Shown piece after piece: positions 25,212 through 31,669 of a stretch of 36,597 nt of DNA; the stretch's first letter is position 1; each line of letters starts with the position of its first letter. Origin of the DNA: an uncultured Flavobacteriia bacterium (GTDB taxonomy: Bacteria; Bacteroidota; Bacteroidia; Flavobacteriales_D; Crocinitomicaceae); the NCBI GenBank assembly GCA_903873915.1, contig CAIQQH010000124.1, positions 1 to 36,597 on the forward strand. The letters run 5' to 3'. The translations under genes and the position numbers were made by a program. The notes under the pieces are model-generated. The model worked only from the letters and a program-made list of their open reading frames with translations, made no database searches and was not told the origin of the DNA.

Positions 25212-26348
25212 TTAAGAATGAGCTTTGACAAAATCAACCACCGTCGCACAAATCAAGTCCAACTGTTCCTGTTCCATCTCCGTATGAATCGGCAGAGACA
25301 TCACGCAAGAGGTGAGCGCATCCGTTACTGGCAACACCGTTTCTGCACTTCCGAAAGCAGAGAACATCTTCTGGCGGTGCGCAGGAACGGGGTAATAGAT
25401 CATGGATGGGATTTCTTTTGTTGCAAGGTAAGCGACCAGTTCATCGCGATCAATGCCTGTCAATTGCATCGTATACTGATGGAATACATGCAGTGACTGA
25501 GCACCTCGCACCGGTGTTTTAATCTGTGGATATTCGGCAAAAAATGCGTCGTAATGATCGGCCACTTTTCTTCTGGCTGCGATATAACTATCTAAGCGTG
25601 GCAATTTTATGCGTAAGACAGCTGCTTGAATGGTGTCTAATCGTGAGTTACAGCCAACCACATCGTGGTAATAGCGCTGGCTTTGTCCATGGTTGGCAAT
25701 CATTCTCATCTTCGCAGCAAGCTCATTGCTGTTGGTGCAAATCGCACCACCATCTCCATAGCAACCTAGATTTTTCGATGGAAAGAATGAGGTACAACCG
25801 ATCTCTCCAATGGTTCCCGTTTTTGAAACAGTGCCGTCTTGGTGGTAATAATCACTACCTATCGCCTGCGCATTGTCTTCCACGACATATAGATTATACT
25901 CCTTTGCAATCTTCATGATGGCATCCATATTGGCTGCTTGACCATACAAATGCACTGGAACAATCGCCTTCGTTTTTTCAGTGATGACAGCACGAATGGT
26001 TGTTGGGTCAATGCAAAACGTATCCGTATCCACTTCAACAAACACTGGCTTTAATCCGAGCAATGCCATCACTTCTGTTGTCGCGATATAAGTAAATGAA
26101 GGGGTGATCACCTCATCGCCTGGCTTTAAATCCAAGGCCATCAGTGCAATTTGAAGGGCATCTGTCCCGTTGGCGCAGGGAATAACATGCTTTACGCCTA
26201 GATATTCTTCCAATTCTTTTTGGAACAATTGAACATCTGGGCCGTTGATAAATTGCGCATTTTCAATGACATTCATCAGTGCCGCATCAACTTCTGTTTT
26301 GATCTGCTGGTACTGAGTCTTCAGATCGACCATTTGAATCTTTTTCAT
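25212..26348 (-). CDS. DegT/DnrJ/EryC1/StrS sugar aminotransferase, WbpE-like
   Basis: A 378-residue PLP enzyme of the sensory-transduction/sugar aminotransferase group. The PLP lysine is K192 in SFFPSKNLGCYGDGGA; D158 in VVEDNAQA contacts the pyridine N; GTDALQIAL is the phosphate-binding turn. In the presence of the WbpA-, B- and D-like genes it most likely aminates the 3-keto intermediate of the UDP-GlcNAc(3NAc)A route using glutamate. It is the first gene of the minus-strand sugar cluster, with a 177-bp region before the divergent plus-strand gene. No clear promoter consensus was seen (nearest is TACCTTTA). Confidence 0.92.
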   Translation of the reverse strand: MKKIQMVDLKTQYQQIKTEVDAALMNVIENAQFINGPDVQLFQKELEEYLGVKHVIPCANGTDALQIALMALDLKPGDEVITPSFTYIATTEVMALLGLKPVFVEVDTDTFCIDPTTIRAVITEKTKAIVPVHLYGQAANMDAIMKIAKEYNLYVVEDNAQAIGSDYYHQDGTVSKTGTIGEIGCTSFFPSKNLGCYGDGGAICTNSNELAAKMRMIANHGQSQRYYHDVVGCNSRLDTIQAAVLRIKLPRLDSYIAARRKVADHYDAFFAEYPQIKTPVRGAQSLHVFHQYTMQLTGIDRDELVAYLATKEIPSMIYYPVPAHRQKMFSAFGSAETVLPVTDALTSCVMSLPIHTEMEQEQLDLICATVVDFVKAHS

Positions 26349-26525
26349 TCAAGAATGCAATTAATCAGTTCAAGTCGGTAAAGGTACGAATTCAAGGTTT
26401 ATATTGAGAAAACTAAGAGAAAAAATGGCTGTCCTATTGCGAATATATCTCCAAGTTATACTTCTCAACGCGACATTTTCATCGTTTTTAACATACACAT
26501 CGTAAAATGACCTTAAATTTGGAGC

Positions 26526-27290
26526 ATGTTGAGGAAAATCGTTTCACTTACGTTCATCGTCCTATCGCTTTCTGCAATTGCTCAGCGGAACGTCACCGAT
26601 TCCATAATTGGAACACCATGGGTAGGTGTTCATTATGGTGGCAACTGGACAGGTGGAGATCTGGCCAATCGCTATGGTTATCTCAGCCACCTTGGGTTTA
26701 TGGCGGGATATAAAACCAACAAAAATCTGTACTTGGGGATGGAAGCCAATTTCATTTTCGGAAATGAACTCGACACCTCTCTGAATCATATTTTTGACCA
26801 TTTGGTAGATTCATACGGACACATCACCGACGTGAATGGAGATATCGCTAAAGTATTGGTGTACTCGAGAGGCATGCACATTAACCTTTCCATAGGCAAA
26901 GTGATTCCGGTGCTTTCTACAAACAAAAACTCTGGTATTTTCCTACATGGTGGTATAGGTGTCTTGGTGCACCATTTGCGCATTGAAACGCAAGATCAAG
27001 TCATTCCTCAATTGGAACTTGATTATAAGAAAGGGTATGACCGCTTGTCCATCGGACCAAATTTGCACCAATTTGTGGGGTATGCGTTCCTTGCCGATGG
27101 CGGATATTACAACTTTTACGGCGGGTTCTACTGCCAACAAGGATTCACCAAAAATCAGCGCACGATTAATTTCGATCAACCCGATGTGCCTGTTTCTAAA
27201 AAAACCATGTTTGACCTTCAGTATGGATTTCGACTAGGCTGGTTTATTCCGTTTTACAAGCGAGAAGTCAAAGATTACTATTTCGACTGA
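26526..27290 (+). CDS. Exported outer-membrane beta-barrel-like protein
   Basis: A 254-residue protein with a signal peptide (MLRKIVSLTFIVLSLSAIAQ) and then alternating hydrophobic/aromatic stretches typical of a small outer-membrane barrel (WVGVHYGGNWTGGDLANR, LGFMAGYKTNKNLYLGMEAN, FLHGGIGVLVHHLRIE, DLQYGFRLGWFIPFYK). No family was recognised. The stop overlaps the waaA ATG (TGATG), so the two are co-translated; a role in the LPS/outer membrane is plausible but inferred. A TAAATTTG only 5 nt before the ATG is either chance or would give a nearly leaderless mRNA. Confidence 0.78.
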   Translation: MLRKIVSLTFIVLSLSAIAQRNVTDSIIGTPWVGVHYGGNWTGGDLANRYGYLSHLGFMAGYKTNKNLYLGMEANFIFGNELDTSLNHIFDHLVDSYGHITDVNGDIAKVLVYSRGMHINLSIGKVIPVLSTNKNSGIFLHGGIGVLVHHLRIETQDQVIPQLELDYKKGYDRLSIGPNLHQFVGYAFLADGGYYNFYGGFYCQQGFTKNQRTINFDQPDVPVSKKTMFDLQYGFRLGWFIPFYKREVKDYYFD

Positions 27291-28507
27291 TGCATTTGTT
27301 GTATAACATCAGCATTCACCTTTTCGGACTTGCCATTCGATTGGCATCGCTTTTTAATCCCAAAGCAAAAGATTGGGTGAAGGGCAGAAAAGACTTCTTT
27401 AAACACTTTCCTCAATCCAATTCCACGCCTGTCCTTTGGTTTCATTGTGCGTCCCTCGGAGAATTTGACATGGCCATTCCCGTGATGAACGAGCTGCGCG
27501 CATCGCATCCAAACCACACCATTCTCGTTACCTTCTTCTCCCCTTCCGGGATGCAGCATTACCACAAGAGATCGCATCCCGCCGACCTTGTCCTTTATTT
27601 GCCTTTAGACACTCCAAAAAATGCGCACCGTTTCGTGTCTCACTTTAAACCCGAAAAGGCCTTTTTTGTGAAGTATGAGTTTTGGACAAATTACCTTGAT
27701 GCATTGAAAGTATCAGGCGCTAAGGTTTTTTCAATCTGTACTTTACTCCGCCCCGACCATCGTTTTTTTCGCTTGTACGGTAGATTTTTTCGTCAATCAC
27801 TGCGCCGCTTCGATCATTTCTATGTTCAAAATGAGTCGACGAGTACATTGCTGCATTCTATAGGCATAACACAAGTTACGATAACAGGCGACACTCGTTA
27901 TGACAAAGTGATTGAAACAAGAGAAAAGCAAGAAGCGAATCCTAGAATTGACGAATTTTTACAGGGAGAACAAGCCATTATTTTTGGAAGCACTTGGCCA
28001 GAGGACGAAGCCATCATTCTTCCTTGGATTGACGCACATTCATCCGTAAAGTGCATTATCGCTCCGCATAACATTGATTCTGCTCACGTTCAATCGCTTC
28101 AACAAGCACTCGGTGAGCGTTGTATTCTGTTCACAGAAAACGACAACAAGAATTGTCAAGTATTAATTCTAGATACCATCGGACATCTGTCAAGTGCCTA
28201 TGGGTCTGCGAAGATTGCCTATGTCGGAGGTGGATTTTCGGGCAAGCTGCACAACATCTTAGAGCCTGCTGTGTATGGAATACCAGTGCTTTTTGGTCCG
28301 AAGTTTAATCGTTTTCCGGAAGCACAACAATTCATCGATGCAGGAATTGGATTTTCTGTTCTGGACACGAAAACACTTACAGAAACGATGTGCGATGTCA
28401 CAAGTCGTTTGAGTGAAATCAAAATCGAAGCGGATGCACTCATCCAACAAAACGCTGGAGCGGCAAGGCGCATCGCTGAACATCAACGATTGAATTTTCC
28501 CGACTAA
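27290..28507 (+). CDS. waaA: Kdo transferase (3-deoxy-D-manno-octulosonic acid transferase)
   Basis: A 405-residue GT-B glycosyltransferase that adds Kdo to lipid IV-A on the inner face of the cytoplasmic membrane. An N-terminal membrane-associated helix (IHLFGLAIRLASLF) is followed by the catalytic WFHCASLGEF segment, where E58 is the expected base (HxASxGE motif). The C-terminal domain has AYVGGGFSGKLHNILEPAVY and GIPVLFGPKFNRFPEA, standard for WaaA. It converges on oxyR with only one base between stop codons and no terminator. Confidence 0.94.
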   Translation: MHLLYNISIHLFGLAIRLASLFNPKAKDWVKGRKDFFKHFPQSNSTPVLWFHCASLGEFDMAIPVMNELRASHPNHTILVTFFSPSGMQHYHKRSHPADLVLYLPLDTPKNAHRFVSHFKPEKAFFVKYEFWTNYLDALKVSGAKVFSICTLLRPDHRFFRLYGRFFRQSLRRFDHFYVQNESTSTLLHSIGITQVTITGDTRYDKVIETREKQEANPRIDEFLQGEQAIIFGSTWPEDEAIILPWIDAHSSVKCIIAPHNIDSAHVQSLQQALGERCILFTENDNKNCQVLILDTIGHLSSAYGSAKIAYVGGGFSGKLHNILEPAVYGIPVLFGPKFNRFPEAQQFIDAGIGFSVLDTKTLTETMCDVTSRLSEIKIEADALIQQNAGAARRIAEHQRLNFPD

Positions 28508-28508
28508 T

Positions 28509-29438
28509 CTACCCCTTCCAACTCAAAACTTCCAATTGTTCGCTAGACCGAGTCCCAAAAGCCAATTGAACTTCACGAATCATCCGTTCGATGGAAGCCC
28601 ATTTCGTTGTTCGGTGTCCCGCTAGAGCAATAATTTCGCGCGCTGGATACGTATGACTTGCCCCCGATCGGATGTGTTTCAGTGCATCGCGCTGTTGTTT
28701 TGTCATGCGGTAAAACTCAGGCACCAAGGTGTATCCGCCATCTTGGTCTACCATATTCATCAGCAATTCTACATTCCCTCCCTCATAGCTCCAATTGAAA
28801 GTATCTTTTTCATCTTGAATGCCACAGAAGCTGACCATTTGTGTCCGCAAGCAATTTCCTTTCGTCAAAAGCCAAGGATTTAATTCCGTCAATTGTTCGA
28901 TGTTTACCTCAGAAGTTTTGATTTCCTTCGTGTAGGCCATTATTTCTTCACGGTATAAAGGAATCGTTCGAAACGAGGGATCACTGACTGGTCCAGCCAA
29001 AATTGCCAGGTCCACTTGTTTGTTCATCATCGCCACCAATAAATCCTGTGTACGCATCTCTTCGATAATCAATTGAACACCTGGCAGCTGCGTCTTCCAC
29101 TTCGTAAACATTTCAGGAATGAGGTAAGCCGCCACCGTTGGAATCACACCCATTCGAATTTCCTCTTTATAGGTACCGTTCCATTTGGCAGTAATCGTTT
29201 CTAGGCGTTGCTCCTCATTTAGAATATCGCGCAAGACAGGAATCAAATCTTGACCGAAAAGTGTGAGTTCCACTGGATTTCTGTCGCGATCAAATACGAC
29301 ATGTCCGAGCAGTTGTTCTGCTTTTTTCACTTGCATGGAAAGCGTCGGCTGCGTCACATGACACAGTTCACTTGCCCGAACAAAATTTCTGGTTTCACTG
29401 AGCACCACCAGATAGTGCATTTGTTGGATGGAAAGCAT
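28509..29438 (-). CDS. oxyR: OxyR, LysR-type peroxide sensor
   Basis: The start at ATG 29438 (MLSIQQMHYLVVLSETRNFV) gives 309 residues; the longer frame adds an implausible 17. Winged-helix DNA-binding domain at about 1-60 (ASELCHVTQPTLSMQVKKAE), effector domain after 90. The cysteines C196 and C205 lie in the block CLRTQMVSFC, with the same 9-residue spacing and surrounding sequence (CLRDQ-like) as the redox pair C199/C208 of E. coli OxyR, so it should form a disulfide with H2O2 and activate transcription. The neighbours are thioredoxin and peroxiredoxin genes, typical targets. Confidence 0.93.
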   Translation of the reverse strand: MLSIQQMHYLVVLSETRNFVRASELCHVTQPTLSMQVKKAEQLLGHVVFDRDRNPVELTLFGQDLIPVLRDILNEEQRLETITAKWNGTYKEEIRMGVIPTVAAYLIPEMFTKWKTQLPGVQLIIEEMRTQDLLVAMMNKQVDLAILAGPVSDPSFRTIPLYREEIMAYTKEIKTSEVNIEQLTELNPWLLTKGNCLRTQMVSFCGIQDEKDTFNWSYEGGNVELLMNMVDQDGGYTLVPEFYRMTKQQRDALKHIRSGASHTYPAREIIALAGHRTTKWASIERMIREVQLAFGTRSSEQLEVLSWKG

Positions 29439-29531
29439 ATAGATAAATTCAATGGAAGTATAAATATAATTGAAAAGTACTATAATCATACCGGCTTATC
29501 TTCGAATCATTGAACTATTCACTAAATACAA

Positions 29532-29837
29532 ATGACTATGAAAAAATTAATCCGCCGTTTGAAAAAACGCATTTTCAAGAAACCGAAGCATCAACTTGTC
29601 ATCGTTAAAAAGGAAGCAGAAAGCATTGCCGAATCCATGGGAGTCGATATGTTTCGCTTTTCAATGCTCGAACAGATCTGCATTGTATCAAGCCATGAAA
29701 GCACAAGCAAGGTGTCTTGTTTCCAAAAAATCGTTTCGCATTGTGAAAACACGAATGAAATCGTTATAATGATTTACTTGTTCGATAAAATTCTAGAAAA
29801 TTACTACGAACAAGTGCGGATGGCTCGCATGAATTGA
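29532..29837 (+). CDS. Small basic protein of unknown function
   Basis: A 101-residue frame divergent from oxyR. The first 28 residues are strongly basic (KKLIRRLKKRIFKKPKHQLV); the rest is acidic to neutral with three cysteines (QICIVSS, VSCFQK, SHCENTN) and an amphipathic C-terminus. I do not recognise a family. Start could be 29532 (MTM) or 29538. Real-gene evidence is the open frame across a 510-bp gap between two known genes, and its position within the OxyR-thioredoxin module. The basic face could bind nucleic acid or membrane; this is a guess. Confidence 0.6.
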   Translation: MTMKKLIRRLKKRIFKKPKHQLVIVKKEAESIAESMGVDMFRFSMLEQICIVSSHESTSKVSCFQKIVSHCENTNEIVIMIYLFDKILENYYEQVRMARMN

Positions 29838-29861
29838 GTCGAATTCACAAGCAATCAACTC

Positions 29862-29897
29862 ATCGATTCATCCTATCACGAAATAGATTAAATCGAT
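29862..29897. promoter_or_regulatory. Candidate OxyR operator upstream of thioredoxin gene
   Basis: Two 15-nt blocks with the shape ATAG-N7-CTAT, each with small departures (ATCG...CTAT at 29862-29876, ATAG...CGAT at 29883-29897), are separated by 6 nt; the E. coli OxyR consensus has 7. The whole is a 36-bp palindrome with 13 of 18 positions symmetric. It ends 22 nt before the thioredoxin -7 box, so it would overlap the -33 region as expected for an OxyR-activated promoter. oxyR itself is adjacent. Confidence 0.55.
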
Positions 29898-29919
29898 AAA
29901 AACTAGTTGAATAAGCCAC

Positions 29920-29927
29920 TAATTTTG
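29920..29927 (+). promoter_or_regulatory. -7 element of thioredoxin promoter (TAATTTTG)
   Basis: Exact match to TAnnTTTG, 22 nt before the thioredoxin ATG (29949). No proper TTTG is seen 17-23 nt upstream, as is common for promoters that need an activator; the candidate OxyR site covers that position. Confidence 0.55.
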
Positions 29928-29948
29928 TTTTACAAAAAAATTAAAAAC

Positions 29949-30272
29949 ATGTCTGAATTTATAGAAATAACGAAAGAGAATTTAAACGAAGTGATTTCCA
30001 ATTCTCAAAAAATTGTGGTCCTTGATTTCTACGCGCAGTGGTGTGGACCATGTAAAGCATTGATGCAAATGATCGACGAATTGTCAGTTGAATATGCCAA
30101 CAGTGTGGTTTTTGCAAAAATCAATGTAGATGAGTTCATTGACTTCACTGCAGAACACCGTATTCGAACAATTCCTCACTTACTCATCTATAAAAATGGA
30201 GAGGTGATTGAGCGAATTCCAGATCTACAAAAGAAAATCATCTACCAGCAACGCTTGAACGCGTTGATTTAA
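29949..30272 (+). CDS. Thioredoxin
   Basis: The start at ATG 29949 (MSEFIEITKENLNEVI) gives 107 residues; the upstream in-frame ATG-like start at 29907 would add 14 residues that overlap the promoter. Active site W31-C32-G-P-C35-K (residues 31-36) and the cis-proline in RTIPHLL are both present. It reduces protein disulfides and is the usual electron donor for 2-Cys peroxiredoxins, one of which is 81 nt downstream. Lies behind the putative OxyR box. Confidence 0.92.
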   Translation: MSEFIEITKENLNEVISNSQKIVVLDFYAQWCGPCKALMQMIDELSVEYANSVVFAKINVDEFIDFTAEHRIRTIPHLLIYKNGEVIERIPDLQKKIIYQQRLNALI

Positions 30273-30311
30273 TTTTTCAACTTCGTCGTATGTATTCGAA
30301 CCGAAAAGCAG

Positions 30312-30319
30312 TAAATTTG
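30312..30319 (+). promoter_or_regulatory. -7 element of peroxiredoxin promoter (TAAATTTG)
   Basis: Exact TAnnTTTG, 34 nt before the peroxiredoxin ATG, giving a leader of about 25-30 nt. No clear TTTG at the -33 position. This suggests the peroxiredoxin has its own promoter in addition to read-through from thioredoxin. Confidence 0.55.
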
Positions 30320-30353
30320 TTATCAATATTATAAATCAACAATTCAATTAAAA

Positions 30354-30986
30354 ATGGGAGTATTAGTAGGCAAAAAAGCACCGTCTTTCAAGGCGTCAGC
30401 AGTAGTAAATGGTGGAGAGATCGTGAACGGCTTTTCATTGGACCAATACATTGGTAAAAATCATGTGATTTTCTTCTTTTACCCGAAAGATTTCACCTTT
30501 GTATGTCCATCTGAGTTGCATGCATTTCAGGCGAAGTTGTCTGATTTCGAAGCACGCGGCGTTAAGGTTGTAGCATGTTCAACAGACACAGAAGAATCGC
30601 ACTGGGGATGGTTGCAAGTACCTAAAAACAAAGGAGGAATCGAGGGTGTTAAATACCCAATCGTTGCCGATACATCAAAAACAATCTCAGAAGCTTTCGG
30701 TGTTCTTGCCGGAGAATATGAGTACGACATGGAGGGTGCTTTGACCGCTTCAGGACCAATGATCGCCTACCGTGGTTTGTTCTTGATCAACAAAGAAGGT
30801 GTGGTTATGCACCAGTTGGTGAACATGTTCCCATTGGGACGCAACGTGGACGAAGCACTCCGAATGGTAGATGCACTTCAGTTCTTCGAAGAAAACGGAG
30901 AAGTATGTCCAGCAAACTGGCAAAAAGGTGACGAAGGAATGAAAGCGAGCTTTGACGGCGTTGCTGATTACCTTGCAGCGCATTAA
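30354..30986 (+). CDS. 2-Cys peroxiredoxin (AhpC/Prx1 type)
   Basis: A 210-residue typical 2-Cys peroxiredoxin: peroxidatic C51 in DFTFVCPSEL, resolving C185 in GEVCPANW. It reduces H2O2 and organic peroxides and is recycled by thioredoxin (or AhpF). In Prx1-type proteins the GG-x-G stretch (GGIEG) and a C-terminal tail control over-oxidation; here the C-terminus (DGVADYLAAH) lacks the YF motif, suggesting a robust, less easily inactivated enzyme. Downstream of thioredoxin and ended by a strong terminator. Part of a likely OxyR regulon. Confidence 0.95.
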   Translation: MGVLVGKKAPSFKASAVVNGGEIVNGFSLDQYIGKNHVIFFFYPKDFTFVCPSELHAFQAKLSDFEARGVKVVACSTDTEESHWGWLQVPKNKGGIEGVKYPIVADTSKTISEAFGVLAGEYEYDMEGALTASGPMIAYRGLFLINKEGVVMHQLVNMFPLGRNVDEALRMVDALQFFEENGEVCPANWQKGDEGMKASFDGVADYLAAH

Positions 30987-31000
30987 GCACAAATGAGATG

Positions 31001-31033
31001 AAAAAAAAGCTGCTGAAAAGCGGCTTTTTTTTT
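31001..31033 (+). terminator. Rho-independent terminator after peroxiredoxin
   Basis: An AGCTGCT/AGCGGCT stem (with one G-T pair) extended by A-T pairs, a GAAA tetraloop, and a run of nine T residues, starting 15 nt after the stop codon. It marks the end of the core-genome-like part of the window. Confidence 0.9.
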
Positions 31034-31038
31034 GACTA

Positions 31039-31078
31039 GATGTTAAGATATTAAGATGCTAAGATTTCAAGATGTTAG
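31039..31078. repeat. Five tandem copies of an 8-bp unit (GATGTTAA)
   Basis: Consecutive units GATGTTAA, GATATTAA, GATGCTAA, GATTTCAA, GATGTTAG. It starts six bases after the terminator T run. The unit number could vary between strains. Confidence 0.75.
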
Positions 31079-31100
31079 GACTACTTCTTCGCTCTGAGAG

Positions 31101-31132
31101 CTTCGAAGTTTGAAAGACAAAAGACTTCGAAG
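31101..31132. repeat. 9-bp perfect inverted repeat (CTTCGAAGT / ACTTCGAAG)
   Basis: Arms at 31101-31109 and 31124-31132 around a 14-nt loop. Each arm itself contains the palindrome TTCGAA. No T run follows, so it is not a terminator; purpose unknown. Confidence 0.6.
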
Positions 31133-31145
31133 AAGTTACTAATCA

Positions 31146-31173
31146 CTAATGACGAGTTACTAATTACGAGTTT
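31146..31173. repeat. 14-bp tandem repeat (CTAATGACGAGTTA)
   Basis: Two adjoining copies, CTAATGACGAGTTA and CTAATTACGAGTTT. The inner 10-mer AATGACGAGT recurs exactly at 31503-31512 and 31524-31533. Confidence 0.65.
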
Positions 31174-31275
31174 GGTGGCTCCACCGCAGCGGACACGTGA
31201 GGTGCGAAAGCAGTCTCGAAGCCACGAGTTATGAATGTTTGGTGAGTCGACACTCAGCAAGAATAAAATAAAAAT

Positions 31276-31290
31276 CCCCTCGTGGAGGGG
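31276..31290. repeat. GC-rich palindrome CCCCTCGTGGAGGGG
   Basis: A 6-bp perfect stem with 3-nt loop, followed by CAAGGGGTGG. This looks like the short REP-type palindrome (CCCCTC-GTG-GAGGGG plus AAGGGGTGG) common between Bacteroidota genes. Confidence 0.55.
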
Positions 31291-31495
31291 CAAGGGGTGG
31301 TTTATACATGCTTCCTAAGCTAAAACGCAGGTGCCAATACCAGAGAAGTTCACTAAAATTCGTTTTTGATATTCCGCCCCAGCGGCTTTTCCGCAGCGAA
31401 GGTGAGCGAGCAAAACTTGAACATAATTCAAAATGACCAAAAGTACACTGTGCAATTTAGATCAAACATAAACGTGGTTTTAGTCGGACAACAAT

Positions 31496-31544
31496 GATTA
31501 CGAATGACGAGTTCCGAGTTACAAATGACGAGTACTAATGACTA
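31496..31544. repeat. Second cluster of degenerate ATTACGAATGACGAGT-type repeats
   Basis: Two exact copies of AATGACGAGT (31503 and 31524) among variants (GATTACG, CCGAGTTAC, ACTAATGAC), repeating the module at 31146-31173 about 350 bp downstream. Confidence 0.6.
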
Positions 31545-31669
31545 AAAAGGAAAGAGGTTCAACTTATGGGTTTGGAATTTTTTTAATGTCAACTTTTTTC
31601 CATTTTTTCAACTCAAACACTTTTTCTAAATCAACTTTTTCAATAACTTAAGATGAAAATTGATTTTTC

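Larger units (their letters stand above)
31034..31669. other. Non-coding repeat-rich mosaic before the recombinase gene
   Basis: About 636 bases with no convincing gene: the only open frame (31081-31293, minus strand) is made of repeat modules. The region contains an 8-bp tandem repeat, a 9-bp inverted repeat, 14-bp tandem copies of CTAATGACGAGTTA, several short GC-rich palindromes such as GGTGGCTCCACC at 31174-31185, and a T-rich tract with two copies of TCAACTTTTT spaced 42 bp before the recombinase ATG. It looks like layered repeat debris at the left border of a mobile segment. No tRNA, transposase or attachment site was recognised. Confidence 0.6.

Noticed and set aside
25526-25918. 130-residue plus-strand frame opposite the DegT aminotransferase.
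   Set aside because: Codon pattern mirrors the real gene; the protein is low-complexity and cysteine/tryptophan-rich with no family.
26514-26521. TAAATTTG -7 box for the outer-membrane protein gene.
   Set aside because: It lies only 5 nt before the ATG and has no -33 partner; in AT-rich DNA a chance match is likely, though a leaderless transcript cannot be ruled out.
31081-31293. 70-residue minus-strand frame in the intergenic mosaic.
   Set aside because: Built from the repeat modules (SNSSLVISN, from TAATGACGAGT copies); no family or promoter.
31034-31669. Possible CRISPR array from repeated motifs.
   Set aside because: Units are 8-14 bp, directly adjoining or irregularly spaced, with no constant-length unique spacers and no cas genes.
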